Origin: Anodontia alba
Taxonomy: Eukaryota > Mollusca > Bivalvia > Lucinida > Lucinidae
NCBI GenBank assembly: GCA_964016985.1
Contig: OZ024826.1
Location: 67,252,023-67,316,022, forward strand
Length of the DNA: 64,000 nt
Direction of reading: 5' to 3'
Shown here: positions 1 through 10,497 of the stretch, piece after piece
Numbering within the stretch: the first letter of the stretch is position 1
How the letters are laid out: every line of letters starts with the position of its first letter
The notes under the pieces: generated by a model
The model's input: the letters and a program-made list of their open reading frames with translations, nothing else
What the model was told of the DNA's origin: nothing
The model's database searches: none
Translations under genes and position numbers: made by a program

Positions 1-720
1 AACGCTAAAAAATATATCTCTTTCTGTGTTGGGCAGCTTAAATTCCTTGACAGTTTTCAATTATGGCATCATCGCTGGAGACAAGGCCAACCGATAAGGC
101 CAACTTCAAATTAACCAAAAATGCGTTTGGTGACAAGGCGGATGTGCTTCTGCGTAAGGGTGTCTATCCATATGAATACATAGACAAAAGACAGCCTGGA
201 CAAGTTCAATGAAACCCAACTGCCTCCGGGGATAAATTTTACAGCAAACTCATCAACGAAAAAATAAAAGACACAGACTATACCCACGCTCAACAAGTGT
301 GGAATGAATTCAATTGTACTTAAAGACTGACGTTGTCTTACTCGCTGATGTGTTTCAAACTTTCCGGAAAACCTGCCTGGGTTCATACAAGCTTGACCCT
401 TTGCACTATTACACCGCACCTGGGCTCTCCTGGGACGCCTTATTCAAATACACAAAAAGCGATCTGGAACTGTTGACAGATATGGACATGCACCTATTTA
501 TCGGAAAAGGCATGCGGGGAGTCATCAGTATGGTGCCTAAACGACACGCCAAAGCAAACAACCCACACACTGCGGATTATGACCCCGCAAAAGAAACCAA
601 CTACATCATGTATTACGATGCAAACAACCTCTACGGATGGGCCCTACTCCGGCTTCAAATGGAAAACGCGAGACGCAAACGGCAACTTTGGCAAAAGAAT
701 TCACGTAATATGCTTCCCGC
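1..720 (+). pseudogene. Protein-primed family B DNA polymerase fragment (Polinton/Maverick-like)
   Basis: A partial, broken reading frame resembling the family B DNA polymerases that copy Polinton/Maverick elements and related protein-primed replicons. From about 314 an open stretch carries the exonuclease III-type motif YLKTDVVLLADVF, then the conserved tract LHYYTAPGLSWDALF, and ends in YYDANNLYGWA, which corresponds to polymerase motif A. Upstream (1-313) the same family similarity continues, for example LTKNAFGDKADVLLRKGVY near 110-165, but with frame changes near 60 and 180-205 and a stop before 314. After the motif A region the frame is lost, and the C-terminal two thirds of a polymerase (motifs B and C) are absent. 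The fragment runs off the left edge, so the rest of the element may lie outside. It cannot encode an active enzyme as it stands. Confidence 0.8.
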
Positions 721-984
721 CTGGGATAGCCGCAACATTATAAATATTCCATAAATGTATTTATTAAGTATTCGTTGGTTATGTAAAACAGTTTCCTACA
801 GTACTAATTTCCTTTAAAAGTCTGTACCCATGTTTTAATATTAAGCGATAGGATGCCATTAAACAAATTACATTGCGATACCCCGGAGAAAAAGGGATCA
901 GTCCTGAGAACACTCCGCTATTATTATAAAAAGTCATTCTGCACACCATAATAAAGAATACTAGAAAAAGTTGGCCATGTGTGC
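721..984. other. Unassigned spacer before Gypsy insertion
   Basis: AT-rich sequence between the polymerase remnant and the left LTR. I see no gene. It ends with TGTGC (980-984), the left copy of the Gypsy target duplication. Confidence 0.6.
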
Positions 985-2294
985 TGTCACGGATTGACGA
1001 AACGGACTGTTGATAGTACACTTAGTAAACCCAAGTACCAACAACAACAGTTCACTAAAACTCATTTATATATAAAATAAATACAAAAAAATCGCACAAT
1101 AGTTCGACACTATAATTATCAGCTTCTCTGGTCCAATACGCATATCCTCAGGCAATGGATGCCGTCACAATTTTTGATTGTCAAATAGTCAGTACTCCTC
1201 CTATGCAACACTACCACATTTTTAACCACTAATATCTCCAGCTTATGAAAATGTTTAACAGTAAAGTTTAGCGTATACGAACAAATACTTCCTTGTTCAC
1301 TGTTCACACGGTGATATCCATGGCGATAATTAAGTTGAATAAACAGGACTGTCAGACGATTCCCTGTAGTAGCTGCCAGCAATAGCACAAAACATACCAA
1401 ACCACTACTGTATAACCCACAAAACCATGACTGTACAGTGGAACCTAGTTTTAAAAACACAGCATGCTAAGAACATGTTACTCGGCTCAACTCGGATTTG
1501 GACGTACACGGATGCACATAGTGATGCAAAACCACAATACAGCATATAAATATGTTACAGCTCACACACGGCATTTTCCTGCCACAGCTCTATATCATTT
1601 ATCACATACCAACATTTTACTGCCAACAACACGCCTGTATAACTGACATTTTCCTGTCAATACTCTACCACAGCGTTTGTAATATACGTACACACAGACA
1701 TTCTGGTTCTGAGTACTTTTCTATCATTATATTTAAAAGAAACCGAGCCAATGTAGCTATTCACTACCGAAATCAACCTGCTCGCCCACACCGCAAGTTG
1801 ACGTATTAGGTTATAAACAGTAACCTAGTAAATTGTGGATACAGTATGCAGAAAATAGCGGAAAAACTACAAAATGGTCTATGCGCTATAACCGGTCAAT
1901 TTTCTGCTACATATATCGCTACCGCACAGAATTTTAAACACCGGGACACTTTATTGCATGTTTGCTTCCATTTACGTCATTTCAAGAGAAAATAAAAAAC
2001 AGACTTACCCAGAAAGTCAGGGCCGTCTCCTCCAGCTTCCATGCAATGTTATCAAATGCAGAAGATGTAAATTTGTATATGAAATTTTTTAAACTAATAG
2101 AATTGCCAAAATCTAATATGGTCATGTATCCTCTCGCATTGAAATCCAAATCTATTCTGCTACCTGTATAACCGGTTTATAGATATTTAAAACAAAAAAC
2201 CCACGATTATTAAGTGCGGTAGTGAGTACACACCGTATTTACTCACATAAACAATACTAGGTAAAAAAACAGATTATAAAATGCGACTGTGACA
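985..2294 (-). repeat. Gypsy LTR, left (3' LTR in element orientation)
   Basis: About 1310 bp, starting TGTCAC and ending GTGACA, a perfect 6 bp terminal inverted repeat with the expected TG...CA ends. It matches 7336-8638 almost throughout by eye. Differences are scattered substitutions plus indels: a ~40 bp segment near 1529-1569 is present only here, and a ~40 bp segment near 7985-8023 only in the other LTR. Reading frames inside it (for example on the minus strand at 1119-1460) recur in the other LTR and are not believable genes. Confidence 0.95.
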
Positions 2295-2310
2295 CTACCT
2301 TTCACCTCTG
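2295..2310 (-). other. Polypurine tract of Gypsy element
   Basis: Directly inside the left LTR. On the minus strand it reads AGAGGTGAAAGGTAG followed by TGTCAC, a purine-rich stretch with one T, in the position where plus-strand synthesis is primed. Confidence 0.6.
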
Positions 2311-2393
2311 GAAAAGTGTGAATATATATATGAACACTTTGCAATGTCACTAAGCATTTTGTTTGTTAAAATAACAGCTATATACATGAAATA

Positions 2394-2871
2394 TTAAACC
2401 CTACTTAAATAGTCTGCGCCAACGTTATCTCTTCCTCTAATAGCCTCTTTTTTAAATCTGTACGGCTGCAACAGTAAAGCCCACCTCATAAGTCTTTGGT
2501 TTGCCACCGCCTTACGGTTTAAATGGACAAGTGGTTGAAGATTTGTCTCTAATATGAATTCTTTGCCATATAAGTAACGGGAGAATTTTTTAATCGCCCA
2601 GACCACGGCAAGACATTCTTTCTCTATGACTGAATATGCTTTCTCACTGTTTCAACTTTTTGTTTGCATAACAGACTGGCAGTTTTACACCCTGCTCATT
2701 TTGTAACAACACTGCTCCTAACCCTGCTTCAGAAGCATCAGTCTGAAGTATAAATGTACCTGATAAATCGGGCAATTTCAGTATGGGTTTTGAAATCAGT
2801 GCTCCTTTAAGACTTCTAAAAGCATTTCCCCACCTAACTTTGTTTGGCTGACCTTTTTTTGACGGTGTCAT
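2394..2871 (-). pseudogene. Gypsy pol: RNase H domain
   Basis: RNase H domain that would degrade the RNA strand of the RNA-DNA hybrid during reverse transcription. The minus-strand frame from 2871 has LQTDASEAGLGAVLLQ, carrying the first catalytic Asp. After a frameshift near 2645, the sequence around KECLAVVWAIKKFSRYLYG supplies the Glu, and the end GADYLSRV supplies the last Asp. The usual TD(H) motif reads LETNLQPL, so the third catalytic Asp is Asn (codon about 2541-2543). The frame joins RT through another frameshift near 2850. Both the frameshifts and the Asp-to-Asn change argue against activity. Confidence 0.85.
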
Positions 2872-3660
2872 TGAGCGCAGCGGCCACGTGCGAAAAGTTG
2901 GGCACGCACCGGCGATAAAATCCTACTAACCCCAAAAAACTCTTTACCTGACGCTTGGTTGTTGGTCTCGGAGCATTTTCAATAGCTTTTAGCTTCTCCA
3001 GTTGCGGTTCTAGCCTACTCTCACTTACCTCATAACCCAGGCATTCTAACCTCTGGAATCCAATGAAACTCTTTGTTGGCCTCGCTGTCAAATTGGCATC
3101 TCTCAGCCTCAAAAGTAACTGACGTAGAACCTGTAAATGATCTGCCCAAAATTTGGAGTATATTAGAATGTCATCTAGAAAGTTATCTAAATCATCCATG
3201 CGGTTTGTGATTGTGGCACCTTTTTTTTTAAGTAATTTGCGCATTAAACGACTAAATGTTGCCGGGGCTGATACTAAACCGAAGGCCATTACTTTAAACT
3301 GAAATAAGCCTTTAGGTGTTTTAAAAGCTGTCTTATGTTTTGAACTCTCCGAAAGTGGTACTTGCCAGTATCCTTTTGACAGGTCCAAACGAGAGAAAAA
3401 CTTGTACCCAGATAATTTAGAAAATAATTCCTCAATGTTAGGTAAGGGTTCAGCATCAAATATTGTGATCCTGTTCAAAGCTATCTATACAAAATCTAAA
3501 TGTCTGATCTTTTTTCTTTACTAAAATTATTGGTGATGAATATGCGCTTTCAGATGGTTCTACCACTTGAATCTCTAGCATTTTCTCTACTTCCTGATTT
3601 ATATTATCTACCATAGCAAAGGGAATAGGATATGGTTTCAGTCTAATAGGTGTTTCAGTA
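2834..3660 (-). pseudogene. Gypsy pol: reverse transcriptase domain
   Basis: Copies the element RNA into DNA. The N-terminal part lies in the frame ending at 3456 (EHDI, SAYSSPIILVKKKDQTFRFCID). The rest is in the frame from 3478: SRLDLSKGYWQVPL carries the first catalytic Asp, MAFGLVSAPATFSRLM is the typical middle block, and the YxDD box reads NFLDDILIY, a Phe-Leu variant. After FCID a short piece is missing and the frame changes near 3470-3480, exactly between two conserved blocks, so one protein is not made. This RT follows integrase, the reverse of the usual Gypsy order. Confidence 0.92.
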
Positions 3661-3899
3661 GTTGTTCTTATGTCATGCTCTATCAAGTGCGTAAGTCCTG
3701 GTTTGTCTGTAAAGACATCAGGAAACTCTCTTACTAGACTAGCTACTTCTGTCATTTGTTCAGGTGTCAAATCAGCTGAAATATGTACATCCCCTGGTGA
3801 TTCTGACTTACCTAAACTAGGATTGGTTAGCAAAGTATCTTCCTCCTCATCGCTTTCGGTCTCGTTTAAATTTGACTCAAGCACAGCAACACCTACCTG

Positions 3900-5310
3900 G
3901 CCATCAGTATCTCTACTGTCCTCTTTTCTTTCAATATATCGTTTCAGTAGATTCGCATGAAACGTTTTCACTTTATTACCTACCAAAATTCTATAATCAC
4001 AGCCGCCAAACCTTTCTTTGACTATATATGGACCACGCCACTGCAGTAAAAGTTTATTGGCTTTCTTAGGCAACAGAACAAGTACTTTTTCTCCTACCTT
4101 GATCTTACGTTGTTTAGCTTTTCTGTCATATTGAAACTTCTGTTTCTTTGCAGCCTTTTGCAAATGTTCTTGTGCTATTTCACAAACATTTTCTAGTCTT
4201 TGTCTTAAATCTAGGACATACTGATAAGTTGACAATCTGTGGATCTGCAATATCTTTTGACCAAAGTTCTTTTAGTATAGCCATTGGGCCACGAACAGAC
4301 CTACCATAGATAAGGTCGAAAGGTGAGAAGCCTAAACTTTCTTGTGGAACTTCTCGGTATGCGAAAAGTGCCGCACTGAGATATTTGTCCCAGTCATGAG
4401 GATTTTCAGCACAGATTCGTTTTAGCATTGATTTCAGACTTCCGCTTAACCGTTCAACTAATCCATTACACATGGGGTGATATGTCGTAGTTGTTAATTG
4501 TTTCATTAAGATCAGATGACAAACCTCATGCAAAAGAGAGGATGTAAACTGACAACCCATATCGGTTAACATTTCAACTGGAAACCCCATACGGCAAAAT
4601 ATGTCTAACAGTGCTTCTGCAACACGCTCTGTTTCTATACTGGGAAGAGCAACCGCTTCTGGGTAACGAGTAGCATAATCTACCAGCGTTAAGATAAAAC
4701 GATTCCCTTTGTCTGTTACGGGGCTCAACGGTCCGATTATATCAACAGCCACCCCTCTAAATAGCTCATCGATTAAGGGCATTTTACCAAGTGGAACTTT
4801 CCCTATACGACCCTTTGGAACAGTTTTTTGGCATATATCACATGATTTACAGAATCGCTTTGTGTCAGATTGGACGCCTGGCCAGAAAAACTCTGACAAT
4901 ACCCTACTAATCGTCCTGGCTGTGCTCATATGTCTCGCTAAAATGGATTCGTGAGCCATTTTTAACACTACATTCCTATATCGCATTGGCACTACTAATT
5001 GTGTAAATTCCTTACCGTTTTGTACCTTTTGAGATTGAAACTTTCTATACAGCAGACCATTCTTTTCAACATAAGCAACTATGGCATCACCTTTACCTGT
5101 TAGGGATTTACCTTCCTGGGCCAACATGCGTATTTTTTTCAGAGTTATTTCCCGCTGCTGTTCGCTTTTGATATCATCAGGATTTATATCCTTCACAGCC
5201 TCTGGTACTTTTAATGGCGGATAAGGCCTTTGCTTATTCTTTACCTGCTGTCTAGTTTGAACTGCATTTACCTTCCACTTATCGTCTGGATTATTTGGAT
5301 CTCTAGCACC
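3900..5310 (-). pseudogene. Gypsy pol: integrase
   Basis: Integrase that would insert element cDNA into the genome. In the 428-residue minus-strand frame beginning at 5466, an HHCC zinc domain is visible (His about 173 and 180, Cys about 210 and 213, with an extra Cys three residues earlier). The catalytic triad is Asp about 243 in AVDIIGPL, Asp about 303 in LTDMGCQF and Glu about 339 in GLVERLSG, giving the exact DD35E spacing. The C-terminal GPY/F module (LLQWRGPYIVKERFGG) lies in the next frame, which begins at 4250, so there is a frameshift near 4180-4250. The core looks intact. It sits before RT, not after RNase H. Confidence 0.92.
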
Positions 5311-5570
5311 CCTTACATTACCTATTATCAAATCATACATAGGGTTCTCCATGCACCAAGCTTCCGCTTTACCTACAAAGTATGGTGTATTGACATATAT
5401 AACAGCCATAGGTACCTTTACTCTGCTTCCATCGGCTAACATACACGTCTGCTCTTCTCCTGTCAACTGACTTTATTTAACAAACCCTTTCTTACAACAA
5501 TTCCATTACAGCCTGTGTCTCTCAAAACTGCCACTTTAACTTCGCCAATCTTACCTTCTGCAACTGGCAT
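5310..5570 (-). pseudogene. Gypsy aspartic protease
   Basis: Retropepsin-like protease that would cut the polyprotein. The active-site motif AVLRDTGCNG is at 5511-5519 (DTG) in the frame ending at 5463. The second part, with flap-like sequence and YDLIIGNVRGAR near 5320-5335, is in the frame beginning at 5466. The frame changes between them, where a stop follows NKVS, by one nucleotide. I looked for a canonical -1 slippery heptamer at the junction and did not find one, so a decay mutation is more likely than programmed frameshifting. Confidence 0.85.
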
Positions 5571-5879
5571 ACCTGTTAGTTTCGTACTGCACGCTGTAGT
5601 CAAAACTGGCGTATTGCCTGCAATTTTGATATCTACCAAACTATCACTATACAAGGAACACGCACCGCATGTTGCTTGCATATCAGTTTTGTTTCGGTCA
5701 TCTCTACAATTTTCTATACTTTCGTCACTGATCCTTGTTCTAGACCTACCGCGATCTGAATCTTCAAATCTTACCCGTGGATACGGAGACAAACTTCTGG
5801 ACCTACCACGTACTGGGCTGCTCGATCCTCTCCTTGAGTATGAATCTGATGCAACATTACCTACTTTGTTATGTTTCAA

Positions 5880-6976
5880 TGGACAATTTATGACTATATG
5901 TGAGGAACTACCGCACCTGAAACAACGACGGTCACTCTTTTTGAATGCGGAACTGTGTTCCTGTTTCTTACCTGCATCGTACTGACTGCCACCAACTGGC
6001 CTGGATTTAGAATTGCTCCTTTGAGATTTTGAACCAGTGGGATAGGTTAGACTTACCGCACTAGTCAATCTAGCTTCCTTAAACTGATCAGCTAGAGACG
6101 CCATTTCTTGTAAGGAAGGAAGTCTTTCTTTAAGAAACAAAGTAAGTTCTTTATTGCATATATGTAAGAGCTGATCCCTCATCATTAAATCAAATAGGCC
6201 TTCATATGTCTTATGACTCCCAGCTATTTCGATCCATTTTGTTAAATAACGAGAGCCTGACGGAAAACTGACTAAAAGTTTCACCTAATTCAGGTCTACA
6301 AGATCTAAATTTTCTTTTAAAACCAGCCTCTGTCAGTTCATACCTTTTCAAAAGCGCCTTTTTCAGTTCATTATAATCTAAAGCCTTTTCTACCGGAAGT
6401 AATGCATAAACGTCTAAAGCTCTACTTTTTAAAAGTGCACTCAAATGAGTGGCCCATACCTCTTGTTTCCACAGTTAGGCAATTGCATAACGCTCGAATC
6501 TGTGTAAATAACTGCATCTCATCTTTTCCTTCATCAAATACAGGTAACTTCGGGCCTTTCGGCTTAATTGTATCTGTGCCTCCGGTACTTACCCCACTTT
6601 TTGCCTTAAGTTCTAACATCTCCATTTCATGTGCATGCTCGGCCTGTTTTAATTTCAACTCATTATCTGACTGCTCTTTCTTAAGCTTGAGCTCTCTTTC
6701 TAATTTCTGCCTTTCAATTTCTAAAAGAGCCTCTGCCTTTTCTTTTTCTAATTGAACTGTTTGAAGTTTCAAATTGTACTCACACTCTTCCTTGTCTTTT
6801 TGCCTAATGGCTGCCCGTTCTTCCCTCTGTTGATCTCGTTGTGCCTTAACAAAGTCTCTTAAGTTCTCTCCTTCATACCCAAGAGACTCGCCCATTTCTT
6901 TTAATTCTTGGAGAATATTTGGACAAATTAAATTTACAGCCACCCAAACCAAGACTAATTTTATTTTTTTTCCCAT
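5880..6976 (-). pseudogene. Gypsy gag with coiled coil, SCAN-like region and CCHC knuckle
   Basis: Structural protein of the retrotransposon particle, in three overlapping minus-strand frames (6976-6422, 6444-6211, 6284 onward), so at least two frameshifts break it. In order: a long charged coiled-coil-like segment rich in Glu/Lys/Gln (residues ~45-130); the block KLPVFDEGKDEMQL that starts the capsid-like part; a helical region with FRSCRPELGETFSQFSVRL, YEGLFDLMMRDQLL and SLQEMASLADQFKEA that resembles the SCAN fold derived from Gmr1-like gag; and a C-x2-C-x4-H-x4-C nucleic-acid knuckle (CFRCGSSSHIVINC) at 5883-5924. A Ser/Arg-rich stretch follows before the protease. Confidence 0.85.
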
Positions 6977-7314
6977 GCAATAGAGGATAAGATAACGTTT
7001 CAGTTATTTAATATACACACTGAAGCCTTGACCTTATGCAATACAATATTTAAATCTGTTCCTTAGACAATGCGTGAAAGGACAAATGTACACCCAATAC
7101 AAACCATGGCAGATTTCTACTCACAGTCTTTCTGCATAGAAACTGGAACCACTGCATTTCCGGAAAAGTCTTCCAGCAACAAACCATAGTAACACTACAG
7201 ACCTCTGGGTCCCAATAATTAAGCATCTGGTACACTGAAAAAATACATTTCATATGGGTTATACTTATTACACAATAAAAGGCGCTTGTACTTAGTTTTT
7301 ATTGTCCTATCAAC

Positions 7315-7333
7315 AATCCCACTTCTGACACCA
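7315..7333 (-). promoter_or_regulatory. Primer binding site (tRNA-Leu type)
   Basis: Two bases inside the 5' LTR (7336), the plus strand reads AATCCCACTTCTGACACCA. From memory this equals the 3' end of a eukaryotic tRNA-Leu plus the added CCA, so the minus-strand element RNA would pair with it over 19 nt to start reverse transcription. Position and length fit a functional primer site. Confidence 0.8.
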
Positions 7334-7335
7334 AA

Positions 7336-8638
7336 TGTCACGGATTGACCAAAACGGACTGTTGATAGTACACTTAGTAAACCCAAGTGCAAACAACAAC
7401 AGTTCACTAAAACTCATTTATATATAAAATAAATACAAAAAAATCGCACAATAGTTCGACACTATAATTATCAGCTTCTCTGGTCCAATACGCATGTCCA
7501 CAGGCAATGGATGCCGTCACAATTTTTGATTGTCAAATAGTCAGTACTGCTCCTATGCAACACTACCACATTTTTAACCACTAATATCTCCAGCTTATGA
7601 AAATGTTTAACAGTAAAGTTTAACGTATATGAACAAATACTTCCTTGTTCACTGTTCATACGGTGATATCCATGGCGATAATTAAGTTGAATAAACAGGA
7701 CTGTCAGACGATTCCCTGTAGTAGCTGCCAACCATAGCACAAAACATACCAAACCACTACTGTATAACCCACAAAACCATGACTGTACAGTGGAACCTAG
7801 ATTTAAAAACACAGCATGCTAAGAACAATTTACTCGGCTCAACTCGGATTTGGACGTACATGGATGCACATAGTGATGCGGCATTTCCTGCCACAGCTCT
7901 ATATCATTTATCACATACCAACATTTTACTGCCAACAACACGCCTGTATAACTGACATTTTCCTGTCAATACTCTACCTCAGCGCCACGACATTTTCCTG
8001 TCTTAAATGCTTTAAAAAGATGCTTGTAGTATACGTACACACAGACATTCTGGTTCTGAGTACTTTTCTATCATTATATTTAAAAGAAACCGAGCCAATG
8101 TAGCTATTCACTACCGAAATCAACCTGCTCGCCCACACCGCAAGTTGACGTATTAGGTTATAAACAGTGATCTAGTAAATTGTGGATACAGTATGCAGAA
8201 AATGGTGGAAAAACTACAAAATGGTCTATGCTCTATAACCGGTCAATTTTCTACTACATATATCGCCACCGCACAGAATTTTTACCACCGGGACACTTTA
8301 TTACATGTTTGCTTCCATTAACGTCAAGAGAAAATAGAAAACAGACTTACCCAGAAAGTCAGGGCCGTCCCCTCCAGCTTCCATGCAATGTTATCAAATG
8401 CAGAAGATGTAAATTTGTATATGAATTTTTTTAAACTAATAGAATTGCCAAAATTCAATATGGTCATGTATCCTCTCGCATTGAAATCCAAATCTATTCT
8501 GCTACCTGTATAACCGGTTTATAGATATTTAAAACAAAAAACCCGCGATTATTAAGTGCGGTAGTGAGTACACACCGTGTTTACTCTCATAAACAATACT
8601 AGGTAAAAAAAAACAGATTATAAAATGCGACTGTGACA
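7336..8638 (-). repeat. Gypsy LTR, right (5' LTR in element orientation)
   Basis: About 1303 bp, TGTCAC...GTGACA, near-identical to 985-2294. It would carry the promoter for the minus-strand element RNA. It is followed immediately by TGTGC, the second copy of the target duplication. Confidence 0.95.
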
Positions 8639-8643
8639 TGTGC

Positions 8644-9260
8644 AGCAACAGCTTGAAGTAATTATGAGATCGTGCTCATATAATTTGGATACGGAGAAAA
8701 TATTTAATTATTGTTTTATTAAATCTTTCTCCACTGAATAGTACGGATGCAACGGACCGGCCGAAAAAATCCTTTCTGTATTCATTATCTGTATTCGGCG
8801 CTATTTTTATAACTGAAGTTCTGTTTATTTAAAACACGTTAATAGGCAAGGAACTTTGATTTTTATGGTCAAACTAATTCCTTGAGAAATTTTCTCAGTA
8901 CCAAAATATAAGATATAGTCAGCTAAATAACTAAAAAAAAAGTCCAAAAAAATACCCGTGCCAATCCGTTTTAATCTGCCAAAAATCTAGTAGAATCGCT
9001 ATGGCATGAAATTACTACCGTTAACCGGTGCTACCGGTGTCGATATAAATAATTCAATTCGCGTAGGAACCATTTTCCACAGCGGAATATTGCTTGTAAA
9101 ACAGAGAAAACGACATGCTGGAATTACAAAATGACTTCTTCCCTCCTCTGAGGTAAGTACTACTGGCAAATCTGCCCACCTTTGTTTGTTTCGATGTAGT
9201 AGGGAAAAACAATGCATGGCAGGCGACGAAAATCCCCGTATGGTTTCGGGGATTCACGCT
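8644..9260. other. No recognised feature
   Basis: AT-rich intergenic sequence. I see no gene and no repeat shared with the rest of the window. Confidence 0.5.
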
Positions 9261-9262
9261 GC

Positions 9263-9266
9263 GTTT

Positions 9267-9301
<35 letters not shown>

Positions 9302-9320
9302 TGTGTGTGTTTTTTTTGTG

Positions 9321-9349
<29 letters not shown>
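9263..9349. repeat. T-run and (GT)n microsatellite
   Basis: Long T homopolymer, about ten GT units, a short T run, then a second long T homopolymer. The apparent proteins on both strands here are low-complexity artefacts. Confidence 0.95.
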
Positions 9350-9357
<8 letters not shown>

Positions 9358-9519
9358 CCTTTTTAAATGATGCGCAATCATTTTTATGGGTATTTTATTG
9401 CTTAATGAGCAAAAAGTCAACAAAAAATTTCGGAAAAAATAAAATTGCCAACGTCTCATGATAAAAATTTAATGTACGAAAACACATTTGTGCCATAAGC
9501 AGGTCTGAGTCATGACTGA

Positions 9520-10490
9520 AAGAAACTGTACGGATACAACGTAGGCATGTCGTATGTAAGAGAGACAACTTTCACTGTCTTTCGTCCGAGGTTTACCTTT
9601 TGATAAATAAAGTTAATAAAGGTTAATACCTTCCATAACTTTGATACCCTTAGATATTTTGATAATGTGTGGTAGATATGAAAAGGAGGATCTATAGGTG
9701 ACAAGAGAGACAACTCTCACTGTTTTCGTTATGTACTTTATCTCCCCCGAAGCTGAAATCTTGTGCAGGGCATAACTCCCATACTGCTTGAGATCATTTG
9801 ATAATATTTGTAGGGACATTTGGTAGGGTCAAGTAGGAATGTCACATGCAAGAAAAGCAACTCTTCCTCGATTCTTTTTCTAGTTATCTCCCTTGAATGA
9901 AATTCTAAGCCAAATTCTTATGCGCAGCATAACTTCTTGATAGTTTGAAATATTTTGATAATATTTGGTAGAGTTATAGATAAGGACTAGTTGGCGTGTC
10001 ACATGCAAGAGAGACAAATCACACTTTCTTTGTTATGTAGTTATCACCTGTGAAACCAAAATATTGTACGGGCAATAACTCCCATACTGTTTGAGATAAT
10101 TTGATATTTGGCAGGGACATGGCTCACATGCAAGAAAGACAACTCTTTATTCTTTTTTCTTCTTATTTCATCTGAATGAATTTCCAAGCAAAATTCTTGT
10201 GCACTACTTCGTAATGGTTTGATTTTTTTATAACATTTGGTAGAGGTGTAGATATGGACCGGTAGACATGTAGAGTGCAAGAGACAACTCTCACTGTCTT
10301 CGTTATGACCTTATCTTCCTTAAATCCGAATTCTTGTGCAGGTCATAACTCCCATACAGTTTGAGATAATATTTGATACTGACATATAGCAGGTAAAGTA
10401 GGAGTGTCACATGCATGAAAGACAGCTTTTAGTTATCTCGCTTTGAATAAATTTCTAAGCCAAATTCCTGTGCACACCAAACTTAGAAGT
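9520..10490. repeat. Tandem array with alternating ~145 bp A/B units
   Basis: Diverged tandem array. The A unit (CACTGT..TTCGTTATG then GCATAACTCCCATACTG) recurs near 9710, 10015 and 10285. The B unit (CAACTCTT.. then TAGTTATCTC and CATAACTT) recurs near 9858, 10138 and 10420. The alternation gives a higher-order period of about 280-295 bp. No coding potential. Confidence 0.75.
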
Positions 10491-10497
10491 GACGGTT

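Larger units (their letters stand above)
980..8643 (-). mobile_element. Ty3/Gypsy-class LTR retrotransposon with integrase-before-RT order (Gmr1-like)
   Basis: Complete element from LTR to LTR (985-8638), flanked on both sides by the 5 bp direct repeat TGTGC (980-984 and 8639-8643), the duplication size usual for Ty3/Gypsy. Transcription and coding run on the minus strand. The order is LTR, primer site, gag (coiled coil, SCAN-like region, CCHC knuckle), aspartic protease, integrase (HHCC, DD35E, GPY/F), reverse transcriptase, RNase H, polypurine tract, LTR. Integrase upstream of RT is unusual for Ty3/Gypsy and is a hallmark of the Gmr1-like lineage. The ends and LTRs are well preserved, but gag-pol has at least five frame breaks, so this copy is non-autonomous. 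It contains no nested insertion that I can see. Confidence 0.9.

Noticed and set aside
1119..1460. 113-residue minus-strand frame, repeated at 7471-7812
   Set aside because: Lies inside both Gypsy LTRs; the duplication comes from the LTR pair and there is no family signature.
5455..5475. Programmed frameshift in the Gypsy protease
   Set aside because: No canonical slippery heptamer at the junction, and several other frame breaks exist, so decay is simpler.
9160..9461. Frames on both strands with poly-Lys or poly-Phe
   Set aside because: Translate homopolymer and GT microsatellite.
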